A stretch of 23,008 nucleotides of DNA from Bacteroidales bacterium (GTDB lineage Bacteria; Bacteroidota; Bacteroidia; Bacteroidales; WCHB1-69): contig JAQUGA010000016.1 in assembly GCA_028684405.1 (NCBI GenBank), positions 1 through 23,008 on the forward strand, given 5' to 3'. Below the pieces are notes generated by a model, which made no database searches, was not told where the DNA came from, and was given only the letters and a program-made list of their open reading frames with translations. Position 1 is the first letter of the stretch. Each line of letters opens with the position of its first letter. The position numbers and the translations under genes are program-made. This document shows positions 6,354 through 13,520 of this stretch, piece by piece.

Positions 6354-6818
6354 ATGAAACATTTTATTATAATAGCGAGTTTGTGTCTGACTTTTGGTTT
6401 TGTGAATGCACAAAACAAGGTATATAAAGGTAATTCTACCAGTTATTCGAATTGTCTTTTTACCATTAGTGATAATAAAATATACAGTGGAAACTCCACT
6501 AGTTATTCAAATTGTTTATACACTATCGGCGGGAACAAAGTATATCAAGGCAATTCCAATAGCTATTCTAAATGTCTATATACTATTCACGGCGATAAAA
6601 TTTACAAACGCAACTCCACCAACTATTCAGATTGCCTTTACACAATAAGTAATGGAAAAATATATGAAGGCAATCTAGCAACTTACTCGAATTGTTTGTT
6701 AACGGTGGATGGAAAAAAAGTGTATCAAGGAAATTCTACGAACTATTCAAATTGTTTGGCAACACTTGATGGGATTATAAAATATTCAATAGTTGCAATA
6801 CTGCTTGGTCCATATTAA
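6354..6818 (+). CDS. secreted six-repeat cysteine-containing protein
   Basis: ATG 6354 gives a clean signal peptide, MKHFIIIASLCLTFGFVNAQ, better than the in-frame TTG at 6339; cleavage after Ala or Gln 20 is likely. Residues 21-140 are six tandem 20-residue repeats with the pattern xK(V/I)YxGNS(T/N)xYSxCLxT(I/L)xx, for example NKVYKGNSTSYSNCLFTISD. One Cys occurs at the same place in every repeat. The protein ends with the hydrophobic tail IIKYSIVAILLGPY, possibly a membrane segment. The repeat suggests a beta-hairpin solenoid with Cys residues in a ladder, as inference. Similar repeat proteins exist in Bacteroidota but no function is known to me. It has its own promoter (6121-6150) and no operon partner. 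Confidence 0.7.
   Translation: MKHFIIIASLCLTFGFVNAQNKVYKGNSTSYSNCLFTISDNKIYSGNSTSYSNCLYTIGGNKVYQGNSNSYSKCLYTIHGDKIYKRNSTNYSDCLYTISNGKIYEGNLATYSNCLLTVDGKKVYQGNSTNYSNCLATLDGIIKYSIVAILLGPY
6414..6773 (+). repeat. six tandem 60-bp coding repeats
   Basis: Exactly six 60-bp units (boundaries 6414, 6474, 6534, 6594, 6654, 6714) encode the 20-residue repeats. The DNA copies differ at many synonymous and some coding positions, so this is an old, selected array rather than a recent slippage expansion. The first two units are the most alike in protein sequence. Confidence 0.8.
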
Positions 6819-7170
6819 AATAAGCCATAAAAGCATAAATAAAAGCCCCGACTGCGGCATTGCAAAAGAGATAATAGATGTCCTAGACAACAACCTTCCT
6901 CCAATGAAACTTGGTGAAAAAGAGTAAGCAATGGTATCCATCCAAATGGACTACACAGTTATCATTTCAAACTTAATCTGCTAAATTTATGGTTTGGTTT
7001 TTTAATGGGAGATTTTGGGTCAACACAAAAGCTGCATTTACAACTTGAACTCAGTAAATATTATCGCTTATTATAGAAATAACTTTTTTCTTCTCAGGCT
7101 AAACAAGTAAAAAGCTCCGGCTTATTTGGACATCAGCACCCGATTGCCGCAAGCCAATATAAAATATAAA
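6819..7170 (+). other. intergenic stretch with a short coding-like frame
   Basis: A frame ending at TAA 6925-6927 reads SPDCGIAKEIIDVLDNN and LPPMKLGEKE but has no start codon and runs back into the end of the preceding gene in another frame. It may be a gene remnant. The remainder, to about 7170, shows no gene, no clear terminator and no repeat. Confidence 0.25.
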
Positions 7171-7201
7171 TTTGCAATGCTCAAAATGTTTATTAATTTT
7201 G
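7171..7201 (+). promoter_or_regulatory. promoter for the three-gene cluster at 7291-9493
   Basis: TTTG (7171-7174), 19-nt spacer, TAATTTTG (7194-7201): a full consensus match. The start point would fall near 7208, only about 10 nt before an in-frame ATG at 7219 and about 80 nt before the preferred ATG at 7291. Confidence 0.65.
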
Positions 7202-7290
7202 TCTAGTAAATTCTTCCTATGAAAAGTTGCAAACTTTTGAGGAGAACGGCTAAACACTTTTGTCGGAATACTCATTTAAGATTTATTAAA

Positions 7291-8553
7291 ATGATTTTTT
7301 GTTTTATTTTAATGATTTTTTCGACATCCATATTCTCAATTTATGGACAAACGATTAATGAACTTGAATATGATTTATCATGGAGTCATTCTTCAGAAGA
7401 ACGAGGAGCTAAAATTGATAAAGCGAGACTTTTATTAGAAAAGGATTCATTTAACTATAGTGCTATCTATTATATTTTAAGATATTACGATGATAGAAAA
7501 ATTGATTCGGCATCTGTTTTTTTTAATAACTTAATCAAGAAATTCCCAGATAAAATTGAACCTTATTTATTACGAGTCGACTTATTACACTTAGAAGTTG
7601 ATTACTTGAACGACAGTCTTTATACTACTAAAAAGTTAGAATATTTGAATAAGGCCTTGGAAATTGATAATAACAGTCGTGATGTTGTTTACCGATTGGC
7701 TTCCTTGTTTTATAGAGATTTTATTCGTCCATATTTTTATAATTCTATTCGAGAAATTGAGGTTGTAAACTTTGAACATAAAGATTCAACTTATATTACA
7801 ATTGATACTGTAGGAAAGAGAAAGTCCGTAATTATTCATCCCGAAGATAGTGCTTTATTGTATTTTCATAAATTAGAAGATCTTAGCGAACGATATAGAG
7901 ATTTTTTATTTTTTCCAACTAAACAAATTGAAGCCTTTAAAAAAGTTTCAACAGGCAAGAAACTTGATTCTCTTATGGGAATTTCTGAAAATTGTTATTT
8001 CCCTTCTTGGTATTTTGTCAATTTGCCTGATAAATGGGAGTATAATTTGAGTGCAGATTATTTGTCTCAAATAGAATCTTCTTATGATTATGTAGAATAT
8101 ATCAAATCGAGATTGGAAATAATGAATGAACCCTGCCTTTATCAAATGGTTATAAAGGATAGTGCAGAAATATACAGGTTTACTTGGTTTAGGTCTTTTC
8201 ATAATCCAGTTTGTATTAGGCTTGAAAAAAGAGGGGATATTATTCAATTGTTTTATAAGGAAATAGGGCTTGGGGAAAGTGATGAAGCAAAATTAATTGT
8301 ATCAAAAAAAATAGTTGTATCAATATCTGAATGGAGTTCATTTATTGAATTATTAAACAAGGCTGAATTTGATAATCTCCCCAAAAGGATAAATACGCCC
8401 ATGTGCGATGGTGCTTCGTGGATATTGGAGAAGAAAACAAACAATCAATTTAAGGTTTTCGAAACAAATATCCCTAAATCATTTTTCAAGGAGGCCTGTT
8501 TATTTCTAATTAGCTTATCAAAAATAGAAATTAATGAAGGTGATATTTATTGA
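7291..8553 (+). CDS. secreted TPR-like protein of unknown function
   Basis: I prefer ATG 7291 (420 residues) over ATG 7219 (444 residues), because it follows an A/T-rich TTTATTAAA leader and starts a proper signal peptide, MIFCFILMIFSTSIFSIYGQ. Residues of the first third (KIDKARLLLEKDSFNYSAIY, SASVFFNNLIKKFPDKIEPY, LEYLNKALEIDNNSRDVVYR) look like three helical TPR-type repeats. The remainder, about 250 residues, is a mixed alpha-beta region with no motif I know; it contains CYFPSWYFVNLPDKW and a short Cys-containing segment PMCDGASWILEKK near the end. It is probably periplasmic. It is the first gene of a likely operon, 9 nt before the DUF2007 gene. No enzymatic residues can be assigned. Confidence 0.65.
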   Translation: MIFCFILMIFSTSIFSIYGQTINELEYDLSWSHSSEERGAKIDKARLLLEKDSFNYSAIYYILRYYDDRKIDSASVFFNNLIKKFPDKIEPYLLRVDLLHLEVDYLNDSLYTTKKLEYLNKALEIDNNSRDVVYRLASLFYRDFIRPYFYNSIREIEVVNFEHKDSTYITIDTVGKRKSVIIHPEDSALLYFHKLEDLSERYRDFLFFPTKQIEAFKKVSTGKKLDSLMGISENCYFPSWYFVNLPDKWEYNLSADYLSQIESSYDYVEYIKSRLEIMNEPCLYQMVIKDSAEIYRFTWFRSFHNPVCIRLEKRGDIIQLFYKEIGLGESDEAKLIVSKKIVVSISEWSSFIELLNKAEFDNLPKRINTPMCDGASWILEKKTNNQFKVFETNIPKSFFKEACLFLISLSKIEINEGDIY

Positions 8554-8562
8554 AAATATATC

Positions 8563-8955
8563 ATGAAAACAGTAATCTTAATAACCAGTGAAAGTTTGGC
8601 AGAAGCTCATATTTTAAAAGGTCGATTGCTAAACGAAGGAATAGACTGTTTTTTGACAAATGAGAATTTTGTAAATTTAATGCCTTTATGCAACAACATG
8701 TTGGGTTCTGGAATTCAGCTAATGATAAATGAAAGAGACAGTAAAAAAGCAAGAGAAATTTTAAAATATAAAATAGAACCAAGTAAAATGGAGTTGAATT
8801 GTCCTAATTGTGGTTCTCAAAATATTGGTTTGGGATTAGGAAAAAGAAAGGGGTTTAAGATTTTCAATATTATTATTGCATTACTGTCAGCTTTTCCAAT
8901 GGGAAATTTAAAGCTAGATTATTATTGTAAAGACTGTAAAACTGAAATTAATTAG
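8563..8955 (+). CDS. DUF2007-like protein with zinc ribbon
   Basis: The 130-residue protein begins with a DUF2007-type domain (residues 1-70: TVILITSESLAEAHILKGRL, then GIDCFLTNE and GIQLMINERDSKKAREIL), a ferredoxin-like fold seen in putative signal-transducing proteins. A zinc ribbon follows, with CPNC (about residue 80) and CKDC (near 124) as the two metal-binding pairs, separated by a hydrophobic stretch IFNIIIALLSAFPMG that may insert in the membrane. It is likely cytoplasmic or membrane-associated. It lies 9 nt after the TPR-like gene and 46 nt before the next gene, so it is probably co-transcribed from 7171-7201. Its partner and signal are unknown. Confidence 0.7.
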   Translation: MKTVILITSESLAEAHILKGRLLNEGIDCFLTNENFVNLMPLCNNMLGSGIQLMINERDSKKAREILKYKIEPSKMELNCPNCGSQNIGLGLGKRKGFKIFNIIIALLSAFPMGNLKLDYYCKDCKTEIN

Positions 8956-9001
8956 AAATAAATATTGAAGAGAAAAATGAATACTTAAAAAAAAGCCGAT
9001 T

Positions 9002-9493
9002 ATGCGAACTAAGCTTATATGGAAAAAGAATTTTTTCTCAAATTCGTACAGGTTCTATTCGGATGGACGACAGATTGGAAAACTAAAAGAGAAGATGTTG
9101 TCTCAAACGGCAGAGGGTCAATTATTTGGCAAAGAATTTACATTTAAGACAAAGGGCTTCTTTAAGCAGCATGCTGAAATTGTTGATAGTTTGGAGAATA
9201 AAGTTATTGGAAAAATAACATATAATAATTGGATGACCAAAGCTACAATATTAGTTGATAATAAAACGATGAATTGGAAGTATGATAATTTTTGGAATAC
9301 AAAATGGAGTATTTATAATTCAGAAGGCATCAAAATACAATACTCAGGTTCATCTACCAGTGGTCAAATTGATTCAAATATCGATGATGCATTGCTTGTA
9401 TTGTGTGGATTATTTGTGACTAATTATTATTGGCAAACAACTGCTGCTATTATTATAGCTCTTATTCCAATATGGATGGTAATATTGAGATAA
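9002..9493 (+). CDS. beta-rich protein with C-terminal membrane anchor
   Basis: The 163-residue product has no signal peptide. Residues 1-125 alternate short beta-like strands with Gly and Lys turns (RQIGKLKEKMLS, GQLFGKEFTFKTKGFF, NKVIGKITYNNWMTKATI, WNTKWSIYNSEGIKIQY), a pattern resembling LURP-one/tubby-like beta barrels; that likeness is inference. Residues 128-162 are hydrophobic (LLVLCGLFVTNYYW, then AAIIIALIPIWMVI) and would form one hairpin or two membrane helices. It is the last gene of the putative operon with the TPR-like and DUF2007 genes, 46 nt after the latter. Its stop is 49 bases before the MITE's target duplication. Confidence 0.55.
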   Translation: MRTKLIWKKNFFSNSYRFYSDGRQIGKLKEKMLSQTAEGQLFGKEFTFKTKGFFKQHAEIVDSLENKVIGKITYNNWMTKATILVDNKTMNWKYDNFWNTKWSIYNSEGIKIQYSGSSTSGQIDSNIDDALLVLCGLFVTNYYWQTTAAIIIALIPIWMVILR

Positions 9494-9541
9494 GGGATTA
9501 AGTCACTCAGTTATTTAGTTGCTTTTCATCAACTGTATCTA

Positions 9542-9806
9542 GAAAAATAATAACTATTGTCCGATAAAATAAGAAAGTATTGTTTTGGCGTAAATTGCTT
9601 CTATCAGTTTTTTCCTCAATCCTAAAGGATGAATTGATTTTCAGCAATTTACACCCTTTATGGATGTGAAATAAATTGCGGAAAAGCAATATTTTTTAAA
9701 AAAACCAAAACCAAGCCTCTCTTTTTTATTTTATACATATTCGCTTCTTATGCAGTGTTTTACATAAGATAATCAGATTTTTATCGGACAACAGTGAAAA
9801 ATAATA
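9542..9806. mobile_element. 243-bp MITE with 11-bp target duplication
   Basis: The element spans 9553-9795. Its termini are ACTATTGTCCGATAAAA (9553-9569) and, on the other strand, ACTGTTGTCCGATAAAA (9779-9795), 16 of 17 identical. GAAAAATAATA lies directly outside on both sides (9542-9552 and 9796-9806), a perfect 11-bp target duplication. This length and the terminal motif fit IS4-family insertion. The interior holds no transposase, only AT-rich DNA with an internal inverted repeat (GTAAATTGCT about 9590, AGCAATTTAC about 9643). It is a non-autonomous element needing a transposase elsewhere. The intact duplication indicates a fairly recent insertion. Confidence 0.85.
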
Positions 9807-10017
9807 ACTAAGTTTGCTTGCCGTTTGAAAAAGATTGGGAGGATTATTTTTTTGCCAACAAAAAGCGGCATAATTTTGCCCATAATAATTTCAATAAAAC
9901 TTTTGCAATTTCAATTTTTCTTAATGGCTTAAATTGATTGTGAAAAAGCAAGTCTGTGTGAGTTTAGTCCCATAATGGTGCTAAAGCAAAAGAATTTCAA
10001 GCGATTTCTTTTCAGTT

Positions 10018-10164
10018 GGCTAAAGCCAAAGCAATAAAAAGATGTTTTAATAAAGCTTGTAACTTGTTATTAATCTGATAATTAATGTTTTTATAGATGC
10101 TCTCTATTGCAGTCAGATTTATCTGACTGACAATAAAGATAAAAAAAGTGCAAGGGCTTTAGCC
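10018..10164. repeat. multi-hairpin REP-like element
   Basis: Three parts are visible: GGCTAAAGCC (10018-10027), a central hairpin CAGTCAGA-TTTA-TCTGACTG (10110-10129, perfect 8-bp stem), and GGGCTTTAGCC (10154-10164). The outer two are inverted copies of each other (GGCTAAAGCC), and a partial GCTAAAGC occurs upstream near 9980. From memory, intergenic repeats of this layout, with GCTAAAGCC ends around a variable central hairpin, recur in Bacteroidota genomes and may be mobilised by a REP-associated transposase. No transposase is present. The rest of 9807-10319 shows no gene or consensus promoter. Confidence 0.5.
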
Positions 10165-10319
10165 TCATTCTTTATTCTGAAATCTTCTTTCAAAATTTTA
10201 TCAATGTACTAGTATAATGGAGTATAAGATTAAACAAATACGGCATATCTTGGTTTAAGATATAGATATTAGAGGAGACTTAAAATTAAACCATAATTAA
10301 TTATCATAAAAAACAAATC

Positions 10320-11033
10320 ATGAGTACAATAATTCATAGAGCGGAAACAAGAGGAAATGCAGATCACGGCTGGCTAAACACACATCATACTTTTAGTTTT
10401 GCTGATTATTACGATCGAGAAAGAATGAATTTTGGAGTACTTCGTGTTTTAAACGATGACATCGTACAGGCAGGAATGGGCTTTGGGACGCATCCACATG
10501 AAAACATGGAAATTGTATCCATTCCCTTGGAAGGTGATTTAGAGCATAAAGATAGCATGGGAAATATTGCTGTAATTAAAGAAGGGGATGTGCAAGTAAT
10601 GAGTGCCGGAACTGGAATTACGCATTCGGAATACAACCAAAATAGGGATAAAGACGTGAAGTTTCTTCAAATTTGGATTTTTCCGAATGAGAAAAATGTG
10701 ACTCCAAGATACGATCAGATTTCGCTCAAAGATATTGAAAAAGAGAATCAATTTTATCAAATTCTTTCTCCCAACAAAGACGACCAGGGCGTTTGGATTC
10801 ACCAAGATGCTTGGTTTTATATCGGGAGATTGTCAAAAGGAAAATCGGATGAATACAAAATTAAAAAAGAGGGAAATGGAATATATGCTTTTATTATTGA
10901 GGGAGAAGTGGAAATTAACAATGAAAAACTCTCTAAAAGAGATGGAATGGGAATTTGGAACACAGATACCATTCATGTAAAAGCAACAGAAAATGCACGG
11001 GTGCTTTTGATGGAAGTTCCCATGCTAAGATAA
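10320..11033 (+). CDS. pirin family protein (YhhW-like)
   Basis: This 237-residue cytoplasmic bicupin belongs to the pirin family; the YhhW branch has quercetin 2,3-dioxygenase activity in vitro, and the natural substrate is unknown. The N-terminal cupin shows the metal site in GTHPHENMEI (His58, His60) and GITHSEYN (His102, Glu104), four ligands as expected. The family opening HGWLNTHHTFSFADYYD is at residues 16-32. The C-terminal cupin (120-237) lacks metal ligands, as is normal. Length is typical. It stands alone; ATG 10320 follows an AT-rich leader with no exact promoter consensus. Pirins are often induced by oxidative stress, but nothing in the sequence shows regulation. Confidence 0.93.
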   Translation: MSTIIHRAETRGNADHGWLNTHHTFSFADYYDRERMNFGVLRVLNDDIVQAGMGFGTHPHENMEIVSIPLEGDLEHKDSMGNIAVIKEGDVQVMSAGTGITHSEYNQNRDKDVKFLQIWIFPNEKNVTPRYDQISLKDIEKENQFYQILSPNKDDQGVWIHQDAWFYIGRLSKGKSDEYKIKKEGNGIYAFIIEGEVEINNEKLSKRDGMGIWNTDTIHVKATENARVLLMEVPMLR

Positions 11034-11170
11034 TTTATTGAAATAATGTCAACACGAATACTCTTTTGTTTAGTGATTCGATCGGCTGATTGCGATTAAA
11101 AAAACGTCAAATTCGTTGCAAAAGACGCAAAGAAGTTGGCGTTTTCTTGCACACATTAAAAAATAATGAA

Positions 11171-11467
11171 ATGAAAATTAAATTAAGTGAAACAGAAACA
11201 ATAGGCACCGCAATTGCTACAGATAATGGCCAAGTAGCAGGAAAAATGACCTATTCTATTCCTTCTGCAGATTATATTATTGTTGATCATACCGATGTTG
11301 ATCCAGCATTTAAAGGCAGAGGAGTAGGCAAGGAATTGCTCTTTAAAATTGTAGAAATGGCACGTGAAAAAAATATTAAAATTGAACCCAAATGCCCATT
11401 TGTAGTGGCAATGTTCAAAAGATATACTGATATTCAAGATGTATTGAAAAAAAACATACATGAGTGA
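11171..11467 (+). CDS. small GNAT-like N-acetyltransferase (YjdJ type)
   Basis: The 98-residue protein matches the short GNAT branch (COG2388). The beta strand YIIVDHTDVDPAFKG leads into the acetyl-CoA loop GRGVGKELLFK (an RxxGxG/A-type motif), then the helix IVEMAREKNIKIEP and the conserved CPFVVAMFKR, where the Cys is a hallmark of this small family. ATG 11171 is chosen because the N-terminal extension available upstream (from a TTG at 11090) is basic, unlike the family, and falls outside the fold. The substrate is unknown. It follows the pirin gene by 137 nt with no clear promoter, so co-transcription is possible but unproven. Confidence 0.85.
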   Translation: MKIKLSETETIGTAIATDNGQVAGKMTYSIPSADYIIVDHTDVDPAFKGRGVGKELLFKIVEMAREKNIKIEPKCPFVVAMFKRYTDIQDVLKKNIHE

Positions 11468-11790
11468 GTTAAAGGCAGGACAAATTTAGGCTTTACTTAA
11501 AAGTAAAATCTACGTTTTATGACCAGTTTGTTGTTGTATGGTAGCATTTTTAGGAGATTGATTTTGTTGATGAAACAATTTACCACCTTACGAAAGCTAG
11601 CTTCTATTCTGCTTTTCTGCTATGGTCATATTGTAAATTTTTTGTTTAATAACTATTCTTTCAACTTCAATAAAAAGATATTTATGTTTATTTGATAACA
11701 TTAATAAAACTTGTAAAACAATTGAATTATAGCTATTTTTTGCTTTTTTGGCTTCCATGAAGTTTCAAAAGTCTGTATTTTTGGGTTTTA
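11468..11790 (+). other. AT-rich intergenic stretch without a gene
   Basis: No coding frame or repeat was recognised. A small perfect hairpin TTTACTT-AA-AAGTAAA lies at 11492-11507, 25 nt after the GNAT stop codon, and could help end transcription, but no T-run follows. Stop codons are frequent in all frames. Confidence 0.4.
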
Positions 11791-11801
11791 AATTTTGAAT
11801 G

Positions 11802-11831
11802 CTTGCATGTTCTGTATATTATGTATTTTTG
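11802..11831 (+). promoter_or_regulatory. promoter for the thioesterase gene
   Basis: TATTTTTG at 11824-11831 is an exact TAnnTTTG. CTTG at 11802-11805 (three of four bases) lies 18 nt upstream. A second TATTTTTG at 11776-11783 may be an alternative. The start point would be near 11838, about 40 nt before ATG 11880. Confidence 0.5.
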
Positions 11832-11879
11832 CCAGCAAATTGACCCGAAAGAAACAAAAATAAATCTCATTAAAATACT

Positions 11880-12275
11880 ATGGAAGCCTCAGAACTGATC
11901 AATTTCTTCAAAAAAGACCATTTTGCAGCACTTACTGGTGCCGAAATTATTGAAGTGAAAAAAGGATACTGCAAAGCCCAACTAAAAATTGAAAAAAAGC
12001 ATTTGAATGCCGCAAATGTAGTTCAAGGAGGTGCTATTTTTACATTGGCCGATTTTGCTTTTGGAGCCGCTTCAAACAGTCACGGACAGCTTGCTCTTGC
12101 CATTAATGTAAACATTACATTCTTAAAAGGAGTTTCGCAAGGAACATTGTATGCAACGGCCACCGAATTGGATGTTCCAAAAAAACTGGGTGCCTATGAT
12201 GTAATTGTCACCAATGAAAAAGACGAAATAATCGCTCGTTTTAATGGATTAGCATATCGGAAAAGCAAAGCATAG
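11880..12275 (+). CDS. PaaI family hotdog thioesterase
   Basis: The 131-residue protein is a single hotdog domain. It shows the family core HLNAANVVQGGAIFTLADFA (about 41-60), where the Asn/Gly-rich loop and following helix form the acyl-CoA thioesterase active site, and FGAASNSHGQLALAINVNIT with FLKGV for the central strands. In PaaI-type enzymes the Asp of the helix (LAD) acts as catalytic base; it is present. The likely reaction is hydrolysis of aryl- or acyl-CoA esters in the cytoplasm, possibly rescuing CoA. There is no phenylacetate pathway nearby, so the physiological substrate is open. Length is normal, and it is monocistronic with a promoter at 11802-11831. Confidence 0.9.
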   Translation: MEASELINFFKKDHFAALTGAEIIEVKKGYCKAQLKIEKKHLNAANVVQGGAIFTLADFAFGAASNSHGQLALAINVNITFLKGVSQGTLYATATELDVPKKLGAYDVIVTNEKDEIIARFNGLAYRKSKA

Positions 12276-12408
12276 AAAGTGTTGTACATAATCATATAAC
12301 AAGTATTTAAAATGCTTAAATTAAAGTACTACTCGAAGTGGTTTGTAAAATAATTACGTCAGATTTGTAAGCTTTTATCTAACATGTTTTTCGTCTTTAA
12401 ACAATTTT

Positions 12409-12440
12409 TTTGTGGAATAAATTCAATCATACTATTTTTC
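12409..12440 (+). promoter_or_regulatory. weak promoter candidate for the small lipoprotein gene
   Basis: TTTG (12409-12412), a 20-nt spacer and TATTTTTC (12433-12440), which differs from TAnnTTTG at the last base. The start codon is 40 nt downstream. Confidence 0.3.
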
Positions 12441-12479
12441 GTTTTATCCCGTTCATAGTAAAATCAATATTTTATTAAT

Positions 12480-12815
12480 ATGAAAACAATCACAAAATTC
12501 GGACTGCTTTGCATTTTTTCATTCATTATGACCTCTTGTGTAACAACGCATACGGCGTATTTAAAATCTGCAAAAGATAAAAAAGAAGTAGAAGTTTTTA
12601 TGACCAAACTTCCCGACAGACCCTATGAAGAAATTGCTTTTATTGATGCAAGTGGCAGTATTTTTCATGGTTCAAAATCACTGCTCAGAAACCTTAAGCA
12701 AAGAGCCGAAAAAGAAAATGCGGATGCGATTATTAGTGTAAAATTCACCTATATCCCTTGGGTTTTGGTGAGTATTCCTGCCGTTGAAGGAGTTGCTGTT
12801 AAATATACAAAATAA
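12480..12815 (+). CDS. small lipoprotein of unknown function
   Basis: The 111-residue protein starts with a lipoprotein signal peptide ending FSFIMTSC (lipid-attached Cys at about residue 20). The mature part has a short alpha-beta domain: VEVFMTKLPDRPYEEIAFID, then a helix SLLRNLKQRAEKENADAIIS and strands VKFTYIP and GVAVKYTK. The segment RAEKENADAIISVKF is reminiscent of YbjQ/RcsF-type small envelope domains in which a helix packs on a sheet, but the likeness is weak and I do not assign a family. It has no operon partner. The acidic or neutral residue after Cys (Val-Thr-Thr) gives no clear surface-export signal. Confidence 0.7.
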   Translation: MKTITKFGLLCIFSFIMTSCVTTHTAYLKSAKDKKEVEVFMTKLPDRPYEEIAFIDASGSIFHGSKSLLRNLKQRAEKENADAIISVKFTYIPWVLVSIPAVEGVAVKYTK

Positions 12816-13108
12816 TCCAAATTTTGCGTGCAGTGGAGGAGAATCAAGTGTCTCTGAAATGAATATGATGCGTATTGCATTATGATAGCAAAAAAAAGAT
12901 GATTTGAGGTGTCGTTCTAAATTGAAACGTGTGGAATGATTTTCATAGTTGATTTGGATTGAAAAAGATAGAATGAACTTTTTTAAATCTCTGACAGTTT
13001 GATTATGTAAGGATGTAGCCGTTTTTTCAACAAGGATGAGGAGAAATGTTCTGAAATACATGTCATCAATAATTTTTATAGAGATTGGAGACACCAAGTT
13101 TTTCATAA

Positions 13109-13285
13109 TTAAGACAGTTTAGAAAAGTTGTTATTAAAACTGATTTTTCCAATATAAAACGCAGAGAAGTTGGCCTTAGTGACCATAAAGAAATTTGCGA
13201 TATGGAAAAACATGGCAATATCTTTTCTGTTCAACTTAATAGGCTTGAGGCTTTGGTTGTTGAAGCTAGTGAAAAGAGCAAATAA
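13109..13285 (+). pseudogene. coding-like remnant or very short gene
   Basis: Between TAA 13106-13108 and TAA 13283-13285 a frame stays open for 58 codons with protein-like composition (FRKVVIKTDFSNIKRREVG, then SDHKEICDMEKHGNIFSVQL and NRLEALVVEASEKSK). The only ATG is at 13202, which leaves 27 residues. It looks like the C-terminal part of a lost gene. A stable hairpin follows the stop. The surrounding DNA (12816-13108) is AT-rich and shows no gene on the plus strand. Confidence 0.3.
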
Positions 13286-13292
13286 ATAAGAC

Positions 13293-13331
13293 TTAAACTG
13301 TTCTCAAGAGCTCATTGAATGAGCAGTTTAA
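13293..13331 (+). terminator. hairpin after the coding remnant
   Basis: TTAAACTG (13293-13300) pairs with CAGTTTAA (13324-13331) and CTCATT (13311-13316) with AATGAG (13318-13323), leaving a 10-nt bulge on the left. It begins 8 nt after the stop at 13285. No T-run follows, so its role as a terminator is inferred from position only. Confidence 0.35.
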
Positions 13332-13452
13332 ATTCAATTAATAAAATTAGCTAAGCTGTTTTGTAGCTCAATTATTATTTTTTAAATCAATCTCTTACTA
13401 TACTTAAATAGTCGAAAAACATCCATAAACTCATAGCATCCATTCATTGTGA

Positions 13453-13460
13453 TAGTTTTG
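13453..13460 (+). promoter_or_regulatory. possible -7 box for the CocE-like gene
   Basis: TAGTTTTG is an exact TAnnTTTG, 60 nt before ATG 13521. No TTTG is found at the usual 18-20 nt upstream distance, so support is partial. The rest of 13332-13520 is AT-rich and otherwise featureless. Confidence 0.35.
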
Positions 13461-13520
13461 ATACGTGATTTTTATTTGGTAGTCTCATTAAAATAACTAC
13501 TTTTAAAAAAATATTCACGT

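Noticed and set aside
6219..6413. Antisense 64-codon ORF before the repeat protein
   Set aside because: It overlaps the signal peptide region of the real gene and has no promoter or family features.
4172..9516. Similarity between GGGGTTAAGCCACT (4173-4186) and GGGATTAAGTCACT (9493-9506)
   Set aside because: Short and imperfect; in the second place it lies outside the MITE's target duplication, so it is not part of the element there and may be chance.
9507..9689. Antisense 60-codon ORF starting inside the MITE
   Set aside because: It crosses the MITE end and the target duplication, so it was created by the insertion; it does not resemble an IS4-family transposase.
12678..13106. Antisense ORF of 142 codons overlapping the small lipoprotein gene
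   Set aside because: Half of it is the shadow of the lipoprotein gene, and the remainder has no motif or promoter; composition is unlike a real gene.
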